Shown: piece by piece, positions 12,965 to 21,560 of the stretch | Layout of the letters: every line of letters starts with the position of its first letter | Position numbering within the stretch: the stretch's first letter is position 1 | DNA from: Pantoea ananatis LMG 2665 | GTDB taxonomy: Bacteria > Pseudomonadota > Gammaproteobacteria > Enterobacterales > Enterobacteriaceae | Direction: 5' to 3' | NCBI RefSeq assembly: GCF_000710035.2 | Contig: NZ_JMJJ01000005.1 | Span: 496,001 to 560,000, forward strand | DNA: 64,000 nt | The notes under the pieces: model-generated | What the model was told of the DNA's origin: nothing | What the model saw: the letters and a program-made list of their open reading frames with translations, nothing else | Databases searched by the model: none | Translations under genes and position numbers: made by a program

Positions 12965-13296
12965 AGAAAACGCTGTCACCGTTTGAACGCGAGGCAATGC
13001 TGCTAAACCTTCTTCAGCAGTTTCTTGAAGAAAAATTGTCACAGGGTGAACTCCTGATGCAGCTTCGCAAAAACGTGCTGGGATTTTCACAGGAACGCTA
13101 TGCAGCGCTGGCAGGGATTAGCCGCCGGACACTATCAGATATCGAGCAGGACAGAGAAAATACGACCCTGAGTACGCTCAACCGGGCCTTAAGACCGCTG
13201 GGTCTGAAAACTGGCGTGCTACCGCGTCAACCACATATGCTGCAGACACTGATGCTGCAACTCACTGCTCAGGGAGAGAACCGTGACTACTCATGA
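12961..13296 (+). CDS. HipB-like XRE-family regulator, putative antitoxin
   Basis: This 111-residue protein has a helix-turn-helix domain in its middle (about residues 33-90, with GFSQERYAALAGISRRTLSDIEQ). A helical N-terminal extension of about 30 residues precedes it, and a short tail (MLQTLMLQLTAQ) follows. It starts inside the stop region of the hipA-like gene, so the two are probably co-translated. HipB proteins neutralise HipA and repress the operon. The palindrome at 11617-11636 is a likely binding site. That it is an antitoxin is inferred from position and fold only. Confidence 0.75.
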   Translation: MKKTLSPFEREAMLLNLLQQFLEEKLSQGELLMQLRKNVLGFSQERYAALAGISRRTLSDIEQDRENTTLSTLNRALRPLGLKTGVLPRQPHMLQTLMLQLTAQGENRDYS

Positions 13297-13759
13297 AAAA
13301 TTAATTGCCCTACTCGACCAAAATCGCGCACGTTATCGCCTGATGCAGCACGAAGCGACCGGCAAATGTGAAGCGGTGGCAACGATTCGTGGCACGGAAA
13401 TCGGTCAGGGTGCAAAGGCGTTGGTGTGCCATGTGAAAGGCAATGGGATCAAACAGCATGTTCTGGCGGTACTGCCCGCCGACCAGCAGGCCGATCTCAG
13501 TAAAGTGGCCTTAGCGGTGGGAGGACGTCGGGCATCCCTTGCCTCACCTGCGGAGGTCGATGCGCTGACGGGCTGTGTATTTGGTGCGATTCCCCCGTTC
13601 AGTTTTCATCCTGATTTGCTGCCGATAGTCGATCCGCTGCTGTTTGAACGTTACGATGAGATTGCGTTTAATGCGGGCGTGCTGGACCACTCAGTGATCC
13701 TGAACATCCAGGATTACCGTGCACTTTGTGGGGCTAACACTGTGAAAATCATCCTCTAA
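13283..13759 (+). CDS. yeaK: YbaK/ProX-type aminoacyl-tRNA deacylase, YeaK-like
   Basis: The 158-residue protein belongs to the YbaK/aminoacyl-tRNA-editing domain family. The segments HEATGKCEAVATIRGTEIGQ, GAKALVCHVKGNGIKQHVLA, ADQQADLSKVA, RASLASPAEVDALTGCVFG and IPPFSFHPDLL follow E. coli YeaK closely. Such free-standing editing proteins hydrolyse mischarged aminoacyl-tRNAs. It begins at a GTG (13283) inside the end of the HipB-like gene, with AGGGAGAG as ribosome site, so it is translationally linked to the hip-like pair. An ATG start further in would remove conserved residues. Confidence 0.88.
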   Translation: MTTHEKLIALLDQNRARYRLMQHEATGKCEAVATIRGTEIGQGAKALVCHVKGNGIKQHVLAVLPADQQADLSKVALAVGGRRASLASPAEVDALTGCVFGAIPPFSFHPDLLPIVDPLLFERYDEIAFNAGVLDHSVILNIQDYRALCGANTVKIIL

Positions 13760-13825
13760 TTGCCATCACCCCGGTCGAAAGGTACTCTGCGTGATACAAC
13801 ATTACGACAACAGAAGATCTGAACT

Positions 13826-14623
13826 ATGGCAATGAAAACCCTCAAAATTCGCCTGCGCGCTGCGCTGGCACTGGCCGTGCTTGCTGGTTGCGCATTCGGC
13901 GCACAGGCAAAAATCGAACAGGTCCGCTTCGCCGTCGATCCCACCTATCCGCCTTTCGAATCAAAAACACCGCAGGGCAAACTGGTGGGGTTCGATATCG
14001 ACTTAGGCAACGCCCTGTGTGCACAAATGCAGGCGAAGTGCGTGTGGGTGGAAAGTCAGTTCGACGGCATGATCCCGGCACTTAAAGCCCGTAAATTCGA
14101 TGCCATCCTGTCTGACATGGGCATTACAGAAGAGCGTTTGAAGCAAATAGACTTTACCCAGCCGCTTTACGATACCCACGCTCAGCTTATCGCACGCAAA
14201 GGGTCTGGCCTGTTACCGACGCCAGAGTCGCTGAAAGGGAAAACGGTGGGTGTTGAACAGGGCACGGTGCAGGAACGTTATGCCCGCGCAAAATGGCAGC
14301 CGCATGGCGTGACTGTGGTGCCTTACGGCGATCAGGCTCAGGTGGAAAGCGATTTAGTGGCCGGACGCCTTGACGCGGTCTTTACCGACGCGGCGCAGGC
14401 CGCCAATGGTTTTCTGAAACAGCCGCAGGGCAAAGATTTTGCGCTGGCAGGCCCGATTGTTCAGGATCCGATTATTGGACCGGGCACGGCGATTGGTCTG
14501 CGTAAAGGGGATGCCGAGCTGAAGACCGCGCTGGATACAGCCTTTGATGAAATTAAGAAAAATGGCACCTTTGATAAGATTCAGAAGCGCTATTTCTCAA
14601 CCGATATTTCGATTCAGAAGTAA
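13826..14623 (+). CDS. Periplasmic amino-acid-binding protein of an ABC transporter (LAO/HisJ family)
   Basis: This is a 265-residue class II periplasmic binding protein. The family signature is seen in VRFAVDPTYPPFESKTPQGKL, VGFDIDLGNALC, and DGMIPALKARKFDAILSDMGITEER. It resembles lysine/arginine/ornithine and histidine binding proteins. The N-terminus is a signal peptide; the AQA-K junction near residue 29 fits signal peptidase I, but LAGC at about 19-22 also fits a lipobox, so lipidation is possible. No permease or ATPase gene is next to it, so it must work with a transporter encoded elsewhere. The exact ligand cannot be told from sequence alone. A second ATG lies two codons downstream. 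Confidence 0.88.
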   Translation: MAMKTLKIRLRAALALAVLAGCAFGAQAKIEQVRFAVDPTYPPFESKTPQGKLVGFDIDLGNALCAQMQAKCVWVESQFDGMIPALKARKFDAILSDMGITEERLKQIDFTQPLYDTHAQLIARKGSGLLPTPESLKGKTVGVEQGTVQERYARAKWQPHGVTVVPYGDQAQVESDLVAGRLDAVFTDAAQAANGFLKQPQGKDFALAGPIVQDPIIGPGTAIGLRKGDAELKTALDTAFDEIKKNGTFDKIQKRYFSTDISIQK

Positions 14624-14727
14624 CGTCATGGCGGGCTTTTTCGCTCTCCTGCCTGTGCAGGGCTATACTCAATGACTTTATGGGCGGCCCTTGTCGCCCT
14701 GAACCGACAAAAGGACATTAACACGGT

Positions 14728-16026
14728 ATGTACCAACAACATCACCCCTTGTTAAGCGCCTCTCTCGGCACCCAGCGTGAAATTATCAGTTTTCATTTTG
14801 GCGATGACGCTACGCGACAGGTTTATATCCAGGCTGCCTTACACGGCGATGAAATACCTGGCATGGCGGTTGCGTGGTACCTGAAACAACGTCTGCAAAC
14901 GCTGGAGTCAGCCGGACGGTTAAAAGCCTCTTTCACCCTGATCCCGGTTTCAAATCCTATTGCGCTAGGCCAGCACTGGCATGGCACCCATTTGGGACGC
15001 TTCCATACGCAGACTGGACAAGACTTTAACCGTAAGTTTCCATCACTCGGCACCACGCTGGCTAACGATCTGGCTGGCGTACTGACGCCAAACGAAACCC
15101 AAAACAAGCGACTGATTCGTGATGCAATCGATCGCTACTACCGCGATACCGTACCGAAAACGGAGCTGGAAGCGCAGCGGTTCACGCTCATGCGCATGGC
15201 GAGCCAGGCGGATTTAATGATCGATCTACACTGCGACTGGGAAGCCCTGCCGCACCTCTATACCACACCGCACGCATGGCCTGCGGTCGAACCGCTGGCA
15301 CGCTGGTTAGGTAGTGAAGTTCAGCTGCTGGCACAAGTTTCCGGCGGGGAGCCATTTGATGAAGCCTGTTGTGAGCCCTGGCTGACGCTGGCAGAACGTT
15401 TTGCCGAACAGTTCCCCATGCCGCAGGGTTTATTACCCGTAACCCTTGAACTCCGTGGCGTACGCGACGTGTCGCCAGAGCAGGCGGAACAGGATGCCGA
15501 TGCGATTATCAGCGCGCTGCAGGAATCGGGCTACATTACCGCCGATGAGGCTGCCGTTTCTGTCGAGGTCGCGGCACCGGTGATTGGCGGGGATGAGCTG
15601 GTATCCGTCGCCAGCGGAGGCGAAGATTTAGTCGGCGTTGATGAGAGCGGTACAGGACTCGGGGCTCCGGGTCTTGCTCAGGCTGCCGATGAAAGCAGGA
15701 TTATTAAGCAGCGTCACACCGAGGGTACGTCAGCATCATCACCTGCGCTGAAAAATCCGCCCACCCCGCTTGCCGGTTGCGAATACGTTCACTCGCCCGT
15801 CTCGGGACTGATTCTGCATCGTAAACCGCTGGGCGCCCTTATCAGGCCAGGTGAAGTGGTGGCGGAGATTGTCGATCCGGTAACGGACCATATCACGCCA
15901 CTGGTGGCGGAGTTTGGCGGGATACTTTATGCCCGGCACTGGGCCAGATTTGCCACGGCAGGGATGCTGGTGTTGAGGCTGGCGGGAGAGAAGTCGGTGC
16001 GGAGTGGGGATTTGTTGGTGGGGTAA
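14728..16026 (+). CDS. Succinylglutamate desuccinylase/aspartoacylase-family zinc hydrolase
   Basis: This is a 432-residue metal-dependent amidohydrolase of the M14-like AstE/AspA group. ALHGDEIPG supplies a zinc-binding histidine and glutamate near residue 40, DLHCDW a second histidine near 166, and PVTLELRG the catalytic glutamate region. Between about residues 270 and 345 lies an acidic, low-complexity linker rich in Gly, Val, Glu and Ser. The C-terminal 80 residues (HSPVSGLILHRKPLGALIRPGE ... AGMLVLRLAG) look like a small biotinyl/lipoyl-type barrel, a common ending in this group. The true substrate is unknown. It stands alone between the binding protein and gnd. Confidence 0.8.
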   Translation: MYQQHHPLLSASLGTQREIISFHFGDDATRQVYIQAALHGDEIPGMAVAWYLKQRLQTLESAGRLKASFTLIPVSNPIALGQHWHGTHLGRFHTQTGQDFNRKFPSLGTTLANDLAGVLTPNETQNKRLIRDAIDRYYRDTVPKTELEAQRFTLMRMASQADLMIDLHCDWEALPHLYTTPHAWPAVEPLARWLGSEVQLLAQVSGGEPFDEACCEPWLTLAERFAEQFPMPQGLLPVTLELRGVRDVSPEQAEQDADAIISALQESGYITADEAAVSVEVAAPVIGGDELVSVASGGEDLVGVDESGTGLGAPGLAQAADESRIIKQRHTEGTSASSPALKNPPTPLAGCEYVHSPVSGLILHRKPLGALIRPGEVVAEIVDPVTDHITPLVAEFGGILYARHWARFATAGMLVLRLAGEKSVRSGDLLVG

Positions 16027-16051
16027 AAAAAGGCTTCCCGAGGGAAGCCTT
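16025..16051 (-). terminator. Rho-independent terminator of gnd
   Basis: Read on the minus strand, AAGGCTTCCC and GGGAAGCCTT form a 10-base stem with a very small loop, followed by seven T residues. It begins 22 bases past the gnd stop. It may also slow convergent plus-strand transcription, but the plus-strand tail lacks a T run. Confidence 0.88.
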
Positions 16052-16073
16052 ATAGTGCTTTGATGTCAGATGA

Positions 16074-17483
16074 TCAATCTAACCACTCAGTGTGGAACAC
16101 ACCGTCTTTATCAATACGCTTATAGGTGTGAGCACCAAAATAGTCACGTTGTGCCTGGATCAGATTAGCGGGCAGCACTTCTGAACGGTAGCTATCGTAG
16201 TACGCAATGGCTGCTGAGAACGTCGGCGTTGGGATACCGTTCTGTACAGCATAAGCAACCACATCACGCAGCGCCTGTTGATACTGATCAGCAATATCTT
16301 TGAAGTAAGGTGCCAGTAACAGATTAGCGATACCCGCATCTGCTGCATAAGCATCAGTAATCTTCTGCAGGAACTGAGCACGGATGATGCAGCCAGCACG
16401 AAAAATCTTAGCGATTTCACCGTAGTGCAGATCCCAGTTATTCTCTTCTGACGCAGCACGCAGCTGTGAGAAACCCTGAGCGTAAGAAACAATCTTGCCC
16501 AGATAGAGCGCACGGCGTACTTTTTCAACGAATTCCGCTTTATCACCCGTAAAGGCTTTGGCCTGGGGACCGCTCAGAACTTTTGAAGCCGCTACACGCT
16601 GAGTCTTGAGTGAAGACAGATAGCGCGCAAATACAGATTCGGTAATCAGTGACAGTGGTTCACCGAGATCCAGAGAACTCTGGCTGGTCCACTTACCCGT
16701 ACCTTTGTTGGCGGCTTCATCAAGGATAACATCAACCAGATAATGACCATCTTCATCTTTTTTGGTGAAGATATCTTTGGTGATATCGATGAGGTAACTG
16801 CTTAGTTCACCATTGTTCCAGTCAGTAAAGGTCGCGGCCAGCTCTTCGTTATTCAGACCCAATGCACCTTTTAGCAGCGCATACGCTTCTGCGATAAGCT
16901 GCATGTCACCGTATTCGATACCGTTGTGAACCATCTTCACATAGTGACCCGCACCGTCCGGCCCGATATAGGAAACACAAGCTTCACCATCTTCAGCACG
17001 AGCAGCAATCTTATCAAGAATAGGGGCAACCAGCTCGTACGCTTCTTTCTGACCGCCGGGCATGATAGATGGACCTTTCAGAGCGCCCTCCTCGCCACCG
17101 GAAACGCCGGTGCCGATAAAGTTAAAGCCCTGATCAGAAAGTTCTTTGTTGCGACGAATGGTATCTTTGTAGAAGGTATTACCACCATCAATCAGGATAT
17201 CGCCTTTATCAAGATGCGGGGTGAGTGAGGCGATAGTCTTGTCAGTCGCTTCACCTGCTTGCACCATCAGCAGAATGCGGCGTGGTTTTTCCAGTGAATC
17301 AACAAACTCTTCAACGGTGTAGAACGGCGCAAGCTTCTTACCTGGATTCTCAGCAATCACTTCATCGGTCTTCTCGCGCGAGCGGTTGAAGACAGAAACG
17401 GTGTAACCGCGGCTCTCAATGTTAAGAGCCAGGTTGCGGCCCATGACTGCCATACCGACAACACCGATTTGTTGCTTGGACAT
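16074..17483 (-). CDS. gnd: 6-phosphogluconate dehydrogenase, decarboxylating
   Basis: The 469-residue enzyme of the pentose phosphate pathway oxidises 6-phosphogluconate to ribulose 5-phosphate with NADP. The N-terminal Rossmann motif is [17 protein letters not shown], and the NADP-selecting NRSREKT follows. [22 protein letters not shown] carries the substrate loop, and [13 protein letters not shown] holds the catalytic lysine. The C-terminal tail HTEWLD is typical. The ribosome site AGGAG lies seven bases before the ATG. gnd commonly borders enterobacterial O-antigen loci, as here. Confidence 0.97.
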   Translation of the reverse strand: MSKQQIGVVGMAVMGRNLALNIESRGYTVSVFNRSREKTDEVIAENPGKKLAPFYTVEEFVDSLEKPRRILLMVQAGEATDKTIASLTPHLDKGDILIDGGNTFYKDTIRRNKELSDQGFNFIGTGVSGGEEGALKGPSIMPGGQKEAYELVAPILDKIAARAEDGEACVSYIGPDGAGHYVKMVHNGIEYGDMQLIAEAYALLKGALGLNNEELAATFTDWNNGELSSYLIDITKDIFTKKDEDGHYLVDVILDEAANKGTGKWTSQSSLDLGEPLSLITESVFARYLSSLKTQRVAASKVLSGPQAKAFTGDKAEFVEKVRRALYLGKIVSYAQGFSQLRAASEENNWDLHYGEIAKIFRAGCIIRAQFLQKITDAYAADAGIANLLLAPYFKDIADQYQQALRDVVAYAVQNGIPTPTFSAAIAYYDSYRSEVLPANLIQAQRDYFGAHTYKRIDKDGVFHTEWLD

Positions 17484-18161
17484 TTTTTACTCCTGTCTGA
17501 AGGGTCACATCACACACAACTGTGTATGAACAAAAGTGAGGGACATGTTAACTCACTCTGGTTCAAAAGAGGTAGTGATTGATGCGATTTAGAAAACACC
17601 AAAGGTTATTAAAACCCCATAGATTTATAGACTTAAGAGTTAGTTAAGCCCTTGTAAGTTCGATCAAAGGTAAGATTAGCTATCACTTAGGCAGTGAGAG
17701 TTGCACAAGCGTAAGAGTATGTAAAAATAACCATATAAATAGTATATAAAAAAACCAAACAGTATTGGTGGAGTTGGTGAATTTATGCGGAAAAGCGTAT
17801 AGTTATGGAGATTTAGCATAAAAGGTGAAACCTAGACAAACATGAGAATGCCAACTGCATTACAGAAAGTTCTTACTAGTTTTCATTTAAATTTATGCGT
17901 ATAAATTATTTTATGATTGCTTGACAATCACCTCAACTTGCTGTTTTTTAAGGGAATTAAAATGCGAATGGCATGCGCCAACTTGTAAAAATAGCCCAAA
18001 AACTGCAGCATAAGCTTTTGTTGTAGCAAAGCTTTTGAAAAAAAAATTTGAAGACTTCAACCTAGTGCACTGGTAGCTGTAAAGCCTGGGGCGGTAGCGT
18101 GCCTTCAAGAAACCAATAAAATCAGTAGGCTACAACGATACCAAATCAAACGGTCACCCTA
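17484..18161. other. AT-rich intergenic region between gnd and the O-antigen genes
   Basis: These 678 bases hold the gnd promoter region (minus strand) and the start of the O-antigen transcription unit (plus strand). A TTGACA at 17931-17936 is a candidate -35; the best -10-like sequences, GAATTA at 17954 and TAAAAT at 17958, are respectively weak and too distant. The JUMPstart lies at 18064-18101. A minus-strand frame of 65 codons here is not convincing. No other gene was recognised. Confidence 0.6.
18064..18101 (+). promoter_or_regulatory. JUMPstart with ops element (RfaH recruitment site), O-antigen locus
   Basis: The stretch runs AGTGCACTGGTAGCTGTA, AAGCCTGG, then the ops core GGCGGTAGCGTG at 18090-18101. 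It is close to the enterobacterial JUMPstart consensus. RNA polymerase pausing at ops recruits RfaH, which allows long, poorly translated polysaccharide operons to be fully transcribed. The first gene starts about 60 bases downstream. Confidence 0.93.
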
Positions 18162-18950
18162 ATGCTTGATACGTATGATCATCTCTTTCTTATTCCAATG
18201 AAAGACGTAGATATTGAATTGATAAATAAAGTGAGTGATCTATATTGCGAAAAGTCAAGAAGATTGAGCTTTCTTATCAGCCTACCTAACAAAAAAAGTG
18301 CTGATTTTTGTAGATCGTTTTTCGACAAAAATGAAAACGTGCTCATTATTCATCCAGATTCTCAACTTGACAGAACCGCTCACTGGAAGTTTTTAGTCGA
18401 TAACGCAACAAGAAACTTTAACTTTAAGACATTTTCGTTCTACTTTTGTGGAGATGATTTATTACTTGAGAACTTTCCTTCTCTAGAAATGGACAGTGAT
18501 TTATATATAAATGACTATTTCATAAATAGTTGGATGAAATTAAAAGAAAATACTTCTGAAAAAGAATTAAATATTAAATCCGCAGAGCAGATTATAAAAA
18601 CAAACTTTATTAAAGGCAGACCGCTCCTTGCGCCCTTACAAAAAATAATATTCTCTAAAAAGACTATCCATAAGATATATTTCAAAGAAAAGTATGGTTA
18701 TGTTAGCGACCAATTAATGATATATAACTTAATGGAATCAGGTTTTAAAATTAAATTTATAAAATCACCTTTTTACAAATTAAACGAGAAAAAAAGAGCC
18801 TATTTAAATACGCTCAGCATCTTTGAAATAATCAAGCAACAAGTATACTTATATAGAAAAATAAAATGCTATGTCGGTATTCCAATGATTGTACTCAGGA
18901 CTATCGTTAAATTCTGCATAATCGACAACTTAAAGAAACATATACCATGA
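18162..18950 (+). CDS. Putative GT-A-type glycosyltransferase, first gene of the O-antigen island
   Basis: I do not recognise a precise family for this 262-residue protein. The early part (HLFLIPMKDVDIELINKVSD ... LSFLISLP) and FYFCGDDLLLEN near residue 105 look like the nucleotide-sugar-binding half and DxD-like loop of a GT-A glycosyltransferase. APLQKIIFSKK and GYVSDQLMIYNLMESGF resemble the acceptor half. The C-terminus is basic and partly hydrophobic, suggesting membrane association. The ATG at 18162 has only a weak ribosome site. It overlaps the next gene by four bases. Base composition is strongly AT-rich, as in the rest of the island. Confidence 0.55.
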   Translation: MLDTYDHLFLIPMKDVDIELINKVSDLYCEKSRRLSFLISLPNKKSADFCRSFFDKNENVLIIHPDSQLDRTAHWKFLVDNATRNFNFKTFSFYFCGDDLLLENFPSLEMDSDLYINDYFINSWMKLKENTSEKELNIKSAEQIIKTNFIKGRPLLAPLQKIIFSKKTIHKIYFKEKYGYVSDQLMIYNLMESGFKIKFIKSPFYKLNEKKRAYLNTLSIFEIIKQQVYLYRKIKCYVGIPMIVLRTIVKFCIIDNLKKHIP

Positions 18951-19321
18951 AAAAACTGATTGTTGACATTGATATGACCCTGACAAAAGGTAAAGGTGAA
19001 AATGGATATGAAGATGCCATTGTCAACAGGGACTTGCTAGAAAAAATCAGAGAATACAAGGCCCTGGGTTTTACTATAGTCTTAAACACAAGTAGAAATA
19101 TGAATTCGTTTAATAACAATGTAGGGCTTATTAACAAGAATACATTACCGGTTATCATTAAGTGGTTAGAAGAAAATGAGATACCTTACGACGAAATCTA
19201 TGTCGGAAAACCATGGTGCGGTCATGAAGGATTCTATATAGATGATAAGGCTGTTCGCCCGAGTGAATTTATTAATATGTCTTATGATGAGATAATTGAG
19301 CTGCTAAGGAAAGAAAAATGA
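18947..19321 (+). CDS. Small HAD-superfamily phosphatase of polysaccharide loci
   Basis: This 124-residue protein has the HAD catalytic motif I in VDIDMTLTKG (aspartates 7 and 9), motif II in VLNTSRN near residue 45, and a late IDDKAVRPSEF segment with the acidic motif. It has no large cap domain. Similar small HAD proteins occur in capsule and O-antigen loci, where they remove phosphates from sugar or polyol precursors; the substrate is unknown. It overlaps both neighbours by four bases, so it is tightly linked to the nucleotidyltransferase-kinase gene that follows. Confidence 0.75.
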   Translation: MKKLIVDIDMTLTKGKGENGYEDAIVNRDLLEKIREYKALGFTIVLNTSRNMNSFNNNVGLINKNTLPVIIKWLEENEIPYDEIYVGKPWCGHEGFYIDDKAVRPSEFINMSYDEIIELLRKEK

Positions 19322-20859
19322 TTATCATATTATCAGCTCAGTATGTTGATCAGGATCTACGTGCCGAGTTTGGACAACTCCCCCCAGCTTTTCTTCCCGT
19401 AGGAAATAAAAGACTATACACTTATCAAATAAAACACATCCGTGAAGAAAGTAAAGATGAGAAGATATTTTTAACGCTACCCAAGAGTTATAATATGTCT
19501 TCATGGGATGAAAAGGTTTTATCCGAATTATCTGTGGAAATAATTCGTATTGATGAAAATTTTTCTCTTGGTCAAAGCATTGCTTTTAGCTTGGCTTCGA
19601 GTTGTAGTGCCGAAGATGAGCACGTTGTTATTTATTACGGTGATACCTTATTACGTTCACCTTTAAATATTGATGAAAAAAATAAAGATGTTATATTTAC
19701 TGCACACTCAGACTTCAATTATTCATGGATGGTCATGAATAATGCGTTTGAAAGTAATGAATCCGTATTTTGCGGCATTTTGGCTATATCTAAACCACAA
19801 CTGTTAATCCGCAACTTAATAAGCTCTAAATTTGAACTCGCAGAAAGTTTGGTAAAATATCACGAAACAACACCTTTTAGCCAACAATATCGCGAAGACT
19901 GGCTCGATTTCGGTCATCTAAATACTTTTTATGACTCCAAGACAATTGTTTCTACAGCAAGAGCGTTCAATGAACTGACTATAAACAAGTATTACGTAGA
20001 AAAACGCTCGGCTAAGAAAGGAAAGCTTCAGGCGGAAGCTAATTGGTTTAGTAAAATCCCAGAAGAAATGGCTTATTACGCTCCGATGCTGATAAGTCAT
20101 GGTGATGAAAACGAAGTTTATAAATATAAGCTTGAATACCTTTATTCTCCTACTCTCACCGAATTATTTGTTTATGGTAACCATCCCAAGGCTATCTGGG
20201 CTCACATCATAACGTCTTGCTTTAACTTTATAGAAAAATGTTATGAAATTCCTGCGAGTTCTGTTAATGAAGATTTCTACACATCATTAGTATCTAAGAA
20301 TGAAGACCGCCTTGACGAATTTACTAAAGACAATCCTCGCTACAAAAAGATCATTCAAGACTCTGAAGGAAATAAGTTTGAGCTTAAAAAAATGCTTTAT
20401 GAGATGCATGATCTAATTAGTAAAGAATCAAAAAGTACTTTCATCCATGGTGATTTTTGTTTCAGTAATATTTTGTACGATTTCAAGAAAAACGACATTA
20501 AAGTTATTGATCCCAGAGGAATCGACTTTAATGGGATAATAAGTATCTATGGTGACATTCGTTATGATCTTGCTAAAATATTACACTCAGCAATTGGTAA
20601 ATACGATTACATAATTTCTGACAGGTTTATTGTTAATGATGATGGTGTAACACTTGAATTAACTATCCCTGATAGCAGCGCTGATCTTAGCGATTTAGTA
20701 AAAAAACAATTCGAAAAATCAGCTTTTTCTTATAAAGAAATTCTCGCGATTACGACAACATTGTTCTTATCAATGTTACCTTTACATTATGACAGGCCGG
20801 ATCGGCAGGCAGCATTTGTAGCAACAGCTATAAATCTTTATAAGGAAGTAAAACAATGA
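19318..20859 (+). CDS. Nucleotidyltransferase-kinase fusion (NTP-transferase plus APH/choline kinase fold)
   Basis: This is a 513-residue two-domain protein. The N-terminal 220 or so residues resemble a sugar-phosphate nucleotidyltransferase (ILSAQYVDQDLRAEFGQLPP, FLPVGNKRLYTYQIKHI, and VVIYYGDTLL near residue 105). The canonical GGxGxRL loop is altered, so activity of this half is uncertain. The C-terminal half is an aminoglycoside-phosphotransferase/choline-kinase fold with HGDFCFSN (catalytic Asp379, Asn384) and VIDPRG (metal Asp398). Together these suggest phosphorylation and NTP activation of a small hydroxylated substrate. It overlaps the HAD gene and the next nucleotidyltransferase gene by four bases each. 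Confidence 0.7.
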   Translation: MIIILSAQYVDQDLRAEFGQLPPAFLPVGNKRLYTYQIKHIREESKDEKIFLTLPKSYNMSSWDEKVLSELSVEIIRIDENFSLGQSIAFSLASSCSAEDEHVVIYYGDTLLRSPLNIDEKNKDVIFTAHSDFNYSWMVMNNAFESNESVFCGILAISKPQLLIRNLISSKFELAESLVKYHETTPFSQQYREDWLDFGHLNTFYDSKTIVSTARAFNELTINKYYVEKRSAKKGKLQAEANWFSKIPEEMAYYAPMLISHGDENEVYKYKLEYLYSPTLTELFVYGNHPKAIWAHIITSCFNFIEKCYEIPASSVNEDFYTSLVSKNEDRLDEFTKDNPRYKKIIQDSEGNKFELKKMLYEMHDLISKESKSTFIHGDFCFSNILYDFKKNDIKVIDPRGIDFNGIISIYGDIRYDLAKILHSAIGKYDYIISDRFIVNDDGVTLELTIPDSSADLSDLVKKQFEKSAFSYKEILAITTTLFLSMLPLHYDRPDRQAAFVATAINLYKEVKQ

Positions 20860-21560
20860 TCATTATTCCTATGGCTGGCCTCAGCAGCCGTTTCTTCAAA
20901 GCAGGCTATACTCAACCTAAGTACAAACTTGAAGCTCATGGAAAAACTCTATTTGAATGGTCAGTCAAAACATTTGAAGATTACTATGACTCCGAAAAAT
21001 TTATATTTATTTGTCGCGATGTCTACGACACGCCCTCCTTCGTGGCTTCTGAAATAAATAAAATTGGTATCAAAGATTTTGAAATCGTAGTTTTGAGCTC
21101 TGAAACTCGCGGCCAGGCTGAAACGGTTTTTTTAAGTTTAGACAAAGTGCCGAATGATCTACCTTTTGTAGTTTTTAACATCGATACCTACGAAAAAGAA
21201 TTTAAATTTTTTGAGACTCAAAATGATGCTTATTTGGAAGTCTTTAAAGGTGAAGGTGAACACTGGTCTTTTGCCCTCCCCGACGGCAACACATCAAAAG
21301 TACTGAAAACGACGGAAAAAGTACGCATTTCAGATCTGTGCTCAAACGGAGTATACGGTTTTAAAAGTAAAGAGATTTATATTAATGCGTATATCGAAAT
21401 GCAACGTGAAAGTATGGGTGAACTCTATATAGCTCCAATGTTTAACTTTATCATTGATAAGAAAATGAGCGTTCACTATAAATTGACGTCTATTGAGAAA
21501 CATATCTTTATGGGCACACCTACGGAATATACTGATTTTTTGGGCACTGATAATGTTTAA
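20856..21560 (+). CDS. Sugar-phosphate-type nucleotidyltransferase
   Basis: The 234-residue protein has the NTP-binding start of the family, IIIPMAGLSSRFFKAGYTQPKYKLEAHGK, in which MAGLSSRF is the glycine-rich loop and PKYKLE the lysine motif. FNIDTYEK near residue 110 takes the place of the metal-binding aspartate strand. It is short, like capsule-locus nucleotidyltransferases. It is probably the active partner of the fused protein upstream, but the nucleotide and the sugar or polyol phosphate cannot be deduced. Its end overlaps the wzm start by eight bases. Confidence 0.72.
   Translation: MIIIPMAGLSSRFFKAGYTQPKYKLEAHGKTLFEWSVKTFEDYYDSEKFIFICRDVYDTPSFVASEINKIGIKDFEIVVLSSETRGQAETVFLSLDKVPNDLPFVVFNIDTYEKEFKFFETQNDAYLEVFKGEGEHWSFALPDGNTSKVLKTTEKVRISDLCSNGVYGFKSKEIYINAYIEMQRESMGELYIAPMFNFIIDKKMSVHYKLTSIEKHIFMGTPTEYTDFLGTDNV

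Noticed and set aside
17514-17525. Palindrome ACACAACTGTGT upstream of gnd
   Set aside because: Short and of common composition; no regulator suggests itself.
17911-18108. Minus-strand frame of 65 codons over the JUMPstart
   Set aside because: It lies across a well-known regulatory element and has no recognisable family or ribosome site.
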